This document shows, piece after piece, positions 4,791 to 7,077 of a DNA stretch of 7,077 nt; the first letter of the stretch is position 1; each line of letters opens with the position of its first letter. The notes beneath the pieces are model-generated. The model ran no database searches and was not told the origin of the DNA. It was given only the letters and a program-made list of their open reading frames with translations. The stretch covers positions 1-7,077 of the forward strand of contig JACQJU010000002.1 in NCBI GenBank assembly GCA_016204905.1, written 5' to 3'. A program made the translations under genes and the position numbers. This DNA is from Candidatus Gottesmanbacteria bacterium. Lineage in GTDB: Bacteria; Patescibacteriota; Microgenomatia; 2-02-FULL-39-11.

Positions 4791-6346
4791 AAGATCCGAA
4801 TCCTAATCCGCCTGCTGGCGGATCAAACCCAGAACCAACTACACCAGAGGGTGGAGAGCTCTATCAGAACCCAGATCAATATTCTGCACAACTTACTCCA
4901 GAAACATATCCCCCCGAACCAACTCAAACACAAGATTTTTCCGGAGTACCTCCACCGTCTTCACCTGGAGAATTTGGTAGTGTTCCCCCTCCACCCTATG
5001 AAGAAGACAGAAAAGGGAAAATCATCCTCATCATTGGTATCATTCTTGTAGTCCTGGTTGTTATCTTCCTAATAATAAAATTTTTGGGAGGACGAGGAGC
5101 TTCTCAATCTAGCGGAGGAGAGCTCACTTACTGGGGTTTATGGGAGGATGCCAATACTATCAAGCCGCTTATAGATGACTATCAAAAATCTCATCCCAAT
5201 GTGAAGATAACCTACACTAAGCAAAATCCCAAACAATATAGAGAAAGACTCCAAGCAGCACTAACCAGGGGAGAAGGACCTGATATTTTCCGGTTTCATA
5301 ATACCTGGACGTCTATGTTTGCCAGTGATTTATCACCCATGCCAGATACTATTTATACTACTACTGAATTTGAAAAAACTTTTTATCCTGTTGCCAAAGC
5401 AGATTTAAATATCAATAATAAATATTATGGTATTCCTCTGGAAATTGACGGATTAGTACTATTGTATAACGACGATATCCTCAAGGCCCAAAATATAACC
5501 GTCCCTACCGATTGGGAAAACTTCCAACAGGCTGCTATAACACTCACCACCCCTGATTCTACTACTGGTAAAATACTTAATGCCGGAGTAGCCCTAGGCA
5601 GTGCCGATAATATCGACCATTTTTCCGATATATTAGGCCTTATGTTTCTGCAAAATGGTACAAATCTCCAAGATCCTCTCGGCCCCTGCACAGATCCCAC
5701 TTCTACTACCTGTGCCGTAGACACTCTCATCTTTTATCGCAAATTTGCTGAACTACCCAATAATACCTGGGATGATACTCAAGATAATTCTATAGTGGCT
5801 TTTGCTGGTGGTAAGGTAGCGATGATTTTTGCACCAACTTGGCAGATTTTTACCATCAAACAAATTAATCCCAATCTAAATCTCAAAGTAGCCACCGTCC
5901 CCCAACTCCCAGGAATAACCATCAATTGGGCAACATACTGGGTAGAAGGAGTTTCCAAAAGGAGCAAATCGCCAGAAGCAGCTTGGGAATTTTTGAAATT
6001 CTTATCATCCAAAGAATCTCTCACCAAACTTTATACAGAACAAGCCAAGACTAGAATTTTTGGTGAACCTTATTCGCGCATCGATTTAGCCTCGACACTA
6101 GAGAGTAATCAGTATCTGGCTCCTCTCATCAAGCAGGCTCCTACCATGAAATCATTCCCCTTTGCTTCTTCCACCCAAGATAATGGTATCAATGATCAGA
6201 TGATTAAATACCTTCTCGATGCCGTCAATTCTCTGAAACAAGGCGCCAGCCCGCAGTCCGCCCTAGAAACCGCCTCTTCTGGTTTTAAGCAGGTATTGAC
6301 CAAATATACAATAAATGCTGCCCCATCAACCGCCCCTATCGAGTGA
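4775..6346 (+). CDS. Membrane-anchored extracellular solute-binding protein (family 1, sugar-type)
   Basis: 523 residues from the GTG at 4775. Residues 1-78 are rich in Pro, Gln and Gly. Then come RKGK and one membrane helix (about 83-104), so the tail is predicted cytoplasmic and the rest extracellular. The outer part (about 115 onward) has the pattern of ABC-type sugar-binding proteins: GELTYWGLWEDANTIKPLIDDYQKSHPNVKI, GPDIFRFHNTW, YYGIPLEIDGLVLLYNDDILK, PTDWENF, VAFAGGKVAMIF, WATYWVEGVSKRSK and AWEFLKFLSSKE. C305 and C313 could form a disulfide. There is no lipobox; the helix is the anchor. No permease or ATPase gene is in view, so the transporter partner is unknown and substrate cannot be read. 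In-frame TTG (4736) and ATG (4748) would add 9-13 residues, but they lie at or upstream of the predicted -10 and the latter overlaps the VanW start. An 18-bp palindrome encodes PPAGG near the N-terminus. Confidence 0.9.
   Translation: MDNLPKDPNPNPPAGGSNPEPTTPEGGELYQNPDQYSAQLTPETYPPEPTQTQDFSGVPPPSSPGEFGSVPPPPYEEDRKGKIILIIGIILVVLVVIFLIIKFLGGRGASQSSGGELTYWGLWEDANTIKPLIDDYQKSHPNVKITYTKQNPKQYRERLQAALTRGEGPDIFRFHNTWTSMFASDLSPMPDTIYTTTEFEKTFYPVAKADLNINNKYYGIPLEIDGLVLLYNDDILKAQNITVPTDWENFQQAAITLTTPDSTTGKILNAGVALGSADNIDHFSDILGLMFLQNGTNLQDPLGPCTDPTSTTCAVDTLIFYRKFAELPNNTWDDTQDNSIVAFAGGKVAMIFAPTWQIFTIKQINPNLNLKVATVPQLPGITINWATYWVEGVSKRSKSPEAAWEFLKFLSSKESLTKLYTEQAKTRIFGEPYSRIDLASTLESNQYLAPLIKQAPTMKSFPFASSTQDNGINDQMIKYLLDAVNSLKQGASPQSALETASSGFKQVLTKYTINAAPSTAPIE
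4806..4823. repeat. 18-bp GC-rich hairpin repeat (in the binding protein gene)
   Basis: Arms ATCCGCC and GGCGGAT (7 bp, perfect) around TGCT. It encodes PPAGGS in the cytoplasmic tail of the solute-binding protein. It resembles the 21-bp valS/tsaD repeat in base composition, stem length and the encoded PAG, but the sequence differs. Confidence 0.8.
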
Positions 6347-6353
6347 TATTTCT

Positions 6354-7077
6354 ATGGCCAAAAAAGATTTAGCAAAGACAATTTTAAGAACGCTTATCTA
6401 TGCTGATATTTTTGATTATCCATTAAAGCGAGAAGAGATTGGGAAGTGGCTTATCGGTTCAAAAATTATAAATTATAAATTACAAATTATAAATCAATTA
6501 CAAAACTCAAAATTAATTAAAAAGAAGAATGGTTATTATTTTCTGAAGGAAAGAGAAAATATTATCAACATAAGGTTGCAAAGGGAAAGTTATGCCAAAG
6601 AAAAATTAAAACTTGCCAAAAAGATCACCTCAATTCTAAAAATTATTCCCACAATACAATTAATAGGTATCACAGGAGCCCTTGCCATGAATAACACCAA
6701 AAAAGATGATGATATCGATTTATTTATCATCACTTCAGCAAATTTTTTGTGGACGACTCGATTCTTCACCACGATGATTGTGGAATTTACGGGACTACGT
6801 CGTCATAGAGGAGAATATATAGCTAATGATAAAATCTGTCTGAATATGTTTGTTGATGATGAGCATTTAGAAGTTCCCAAAAAAGAGCAAGATTTATTTG
6901 CTGCACACGAAGTACTCCAAATGAAACCCATATTTCAAAGAAAAAGTATCTATCCAAAATTTCTTACGGCTAATAAATGGGTAAATAAATATCTACCAAA
7001 TGCATATAATGAAATGATATTGACAACTAAGCCTAAAGACACCTCGGGGGTGGCCAGATGGACTCCCCCGAGGTGGA
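6354..7077 (+). CDS. Nucleotidyltransferase-like protein with N-terminal winged-helix-like region, partial
   Basis: The frame is open from the ATG at 6354 to the right edge (241 residues visible). The N-terminus, LRTLIYADIFDYPLKREEIGKWL, looks like a small helical or winged-helix region. Residues 103-126 (LIGITGALAMNNTKKDDDIDLFII) resemble the GSxAxxx...DxDLFI signature of DNA polymerase beta-type nucleotidyltransferases, with TGAL where GS is usual and D119/D120/D122 as possible metal ligands. Substrate is unknown, and an inactive homologue is possible. Residues 37-53 (KIINYKLQIINQLQNSK) come from a heptanucleotide tandem repeat. The last 13 visible residues (DTSGVARWTPPRW) are encoded by the 36-bp hairpin repeat. 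The gene follows the binding protein by 7 nt with no Shine-Dalgarno sequence, suggesting co-transcription and perhaps translational coupling. Confidence 0.75.
   Translation, partial: MAKKDLAKTILRTLIYADIFDYPLKREEIGKWLIGSKIINYKLQIINQLQNSKLIKKKNGYYFLKERENIINIRLQRESYAKEKLKLAKKITSILKIIPTIQLIGITGALAMNNTKKDDDIDLFIITSANFLWTTRFFTTMIVEFTGLRRHRGEYIANDKICLNMFVDDEHLEVPKKEQDLFAAHEVLQMKPIFQRKSIYPKFLTANKWVNKYLPNAYNEMILTTKPKDTSGVARWTPPRW
6463..6497. repeat. Heptamer tandem array (AAATTAT type) in the partial nucleotidyltransferase-like gene
   Basis: Units AAATTAT, AAATTAT, AAATTAC, AAATTAT, then the diverged AAATCAA, with further decayed A/T-rich copies to about 6518. They encode IINYKLQIINQ and split the N-terminal helical region from the rest of the protein. 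Confidence 0.8.
7040..7075 (+). repeat. 36-bp covariant hairpin repeat, copy 2 (right edge)
   Basis: A perfect 11-bp stem (CACCTCGGGGG / CCCCCGAGGTG) around the same 14-nt loop as copy 1 (7051-7064). It lies in frame in the partial nucleotidyltransferase-like gene and encodes TSGVARWTPPR. It is read on the opposite strand, relative to its host gene, from copy 1. Confidence 0.9.

Noticed and set aside
5425..6027. Minus-strand open frames opposite the binding-protein gene
   Set aside because: They have no motifs and are fully contained in a well-supported gene on the other strand.
6590..6772. Minus-strand 60-residue frame near the right edge
   Set aside because: It is antisense to the DDIDLFI motif region of the nucleotidyltransferase-like gene and has no motif of its own.

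Overview
The window looks like a piece of a Candidate Phyla Radiation (Patescibacteria) genome, most probably Microgenomates-like. This is an inference from several signs together: AT-rich, tightly packed genes; a ValRS of the PPPNANADLHMGH type; a VanW-family membrane protein; a membrane-anchored solute-binding protein with a proline-rich cytoplasmic tail; and many short palindromic or 7-nt tandem repeats inserted in frame inside conserved genes. The complete genes stop at TAG, TAG, TAA and TGA, so TGA is a stop here and the recoded-TGA lineages are unlikely. No 16S or other marker is present to settle the taxon.

Layout. Positions 1-4749 hold four genes on the minus strand, in transcription order: a VanW-family protein (4749 to 3313), a small cytidylyltransferase-fold nucleotidyltransferase (3233 to 2754), tsaD (2743 to 1640) and valS (1614 running off the left edge). 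The gaps are 79, 10 and 25 nt. From 4775 the plus strand carries a membrane-tethered extracellular solute-binding protein (to 6346). After 7 nt comes a nucleotidyltransferase-like protein that runs off the right edge. The two blocks diverge from about 25 bp in which overlapping -10 hexamers face opposite ways.

The minus-strand block mixes translation functions (ValRS charging; TsaD, which makes the t6A modification of ANN-decoding tRNAs) with envelope-related ones (VanW) and a nucleotidyltransferase of unknown substrate. The block probably reflects compaction more than one pathway. The plus-strand pair has no transporter permease or ATPase in view.

The most notable signal is not a gene. At least three kinds of short repeat sit inside coding sequence without breaking it: (i) a 36-bp hairpin with an identical 14-nt loop and a stem whose differences are all compensated (in tsaD and at the right edge); (ii) 21-bp and 18-bp GC-rich hairpins (valS, tsaD, the binding protein); (iii) heptanucleotide tandem arrays with a different unit at each of five loci. 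The hairpin copies are open in all six frames and are multiples of 3 bp long. tsaD alone has four such insertions and still keeps its metal-site and nucleotide-binding motifs. A second theme is start-site architecture: no gene has a convincing Shine-Dalgarno sequence, and three have a -10 hexamer only 7-11 nt before the start codon, which suggests leaderless mRNAs.
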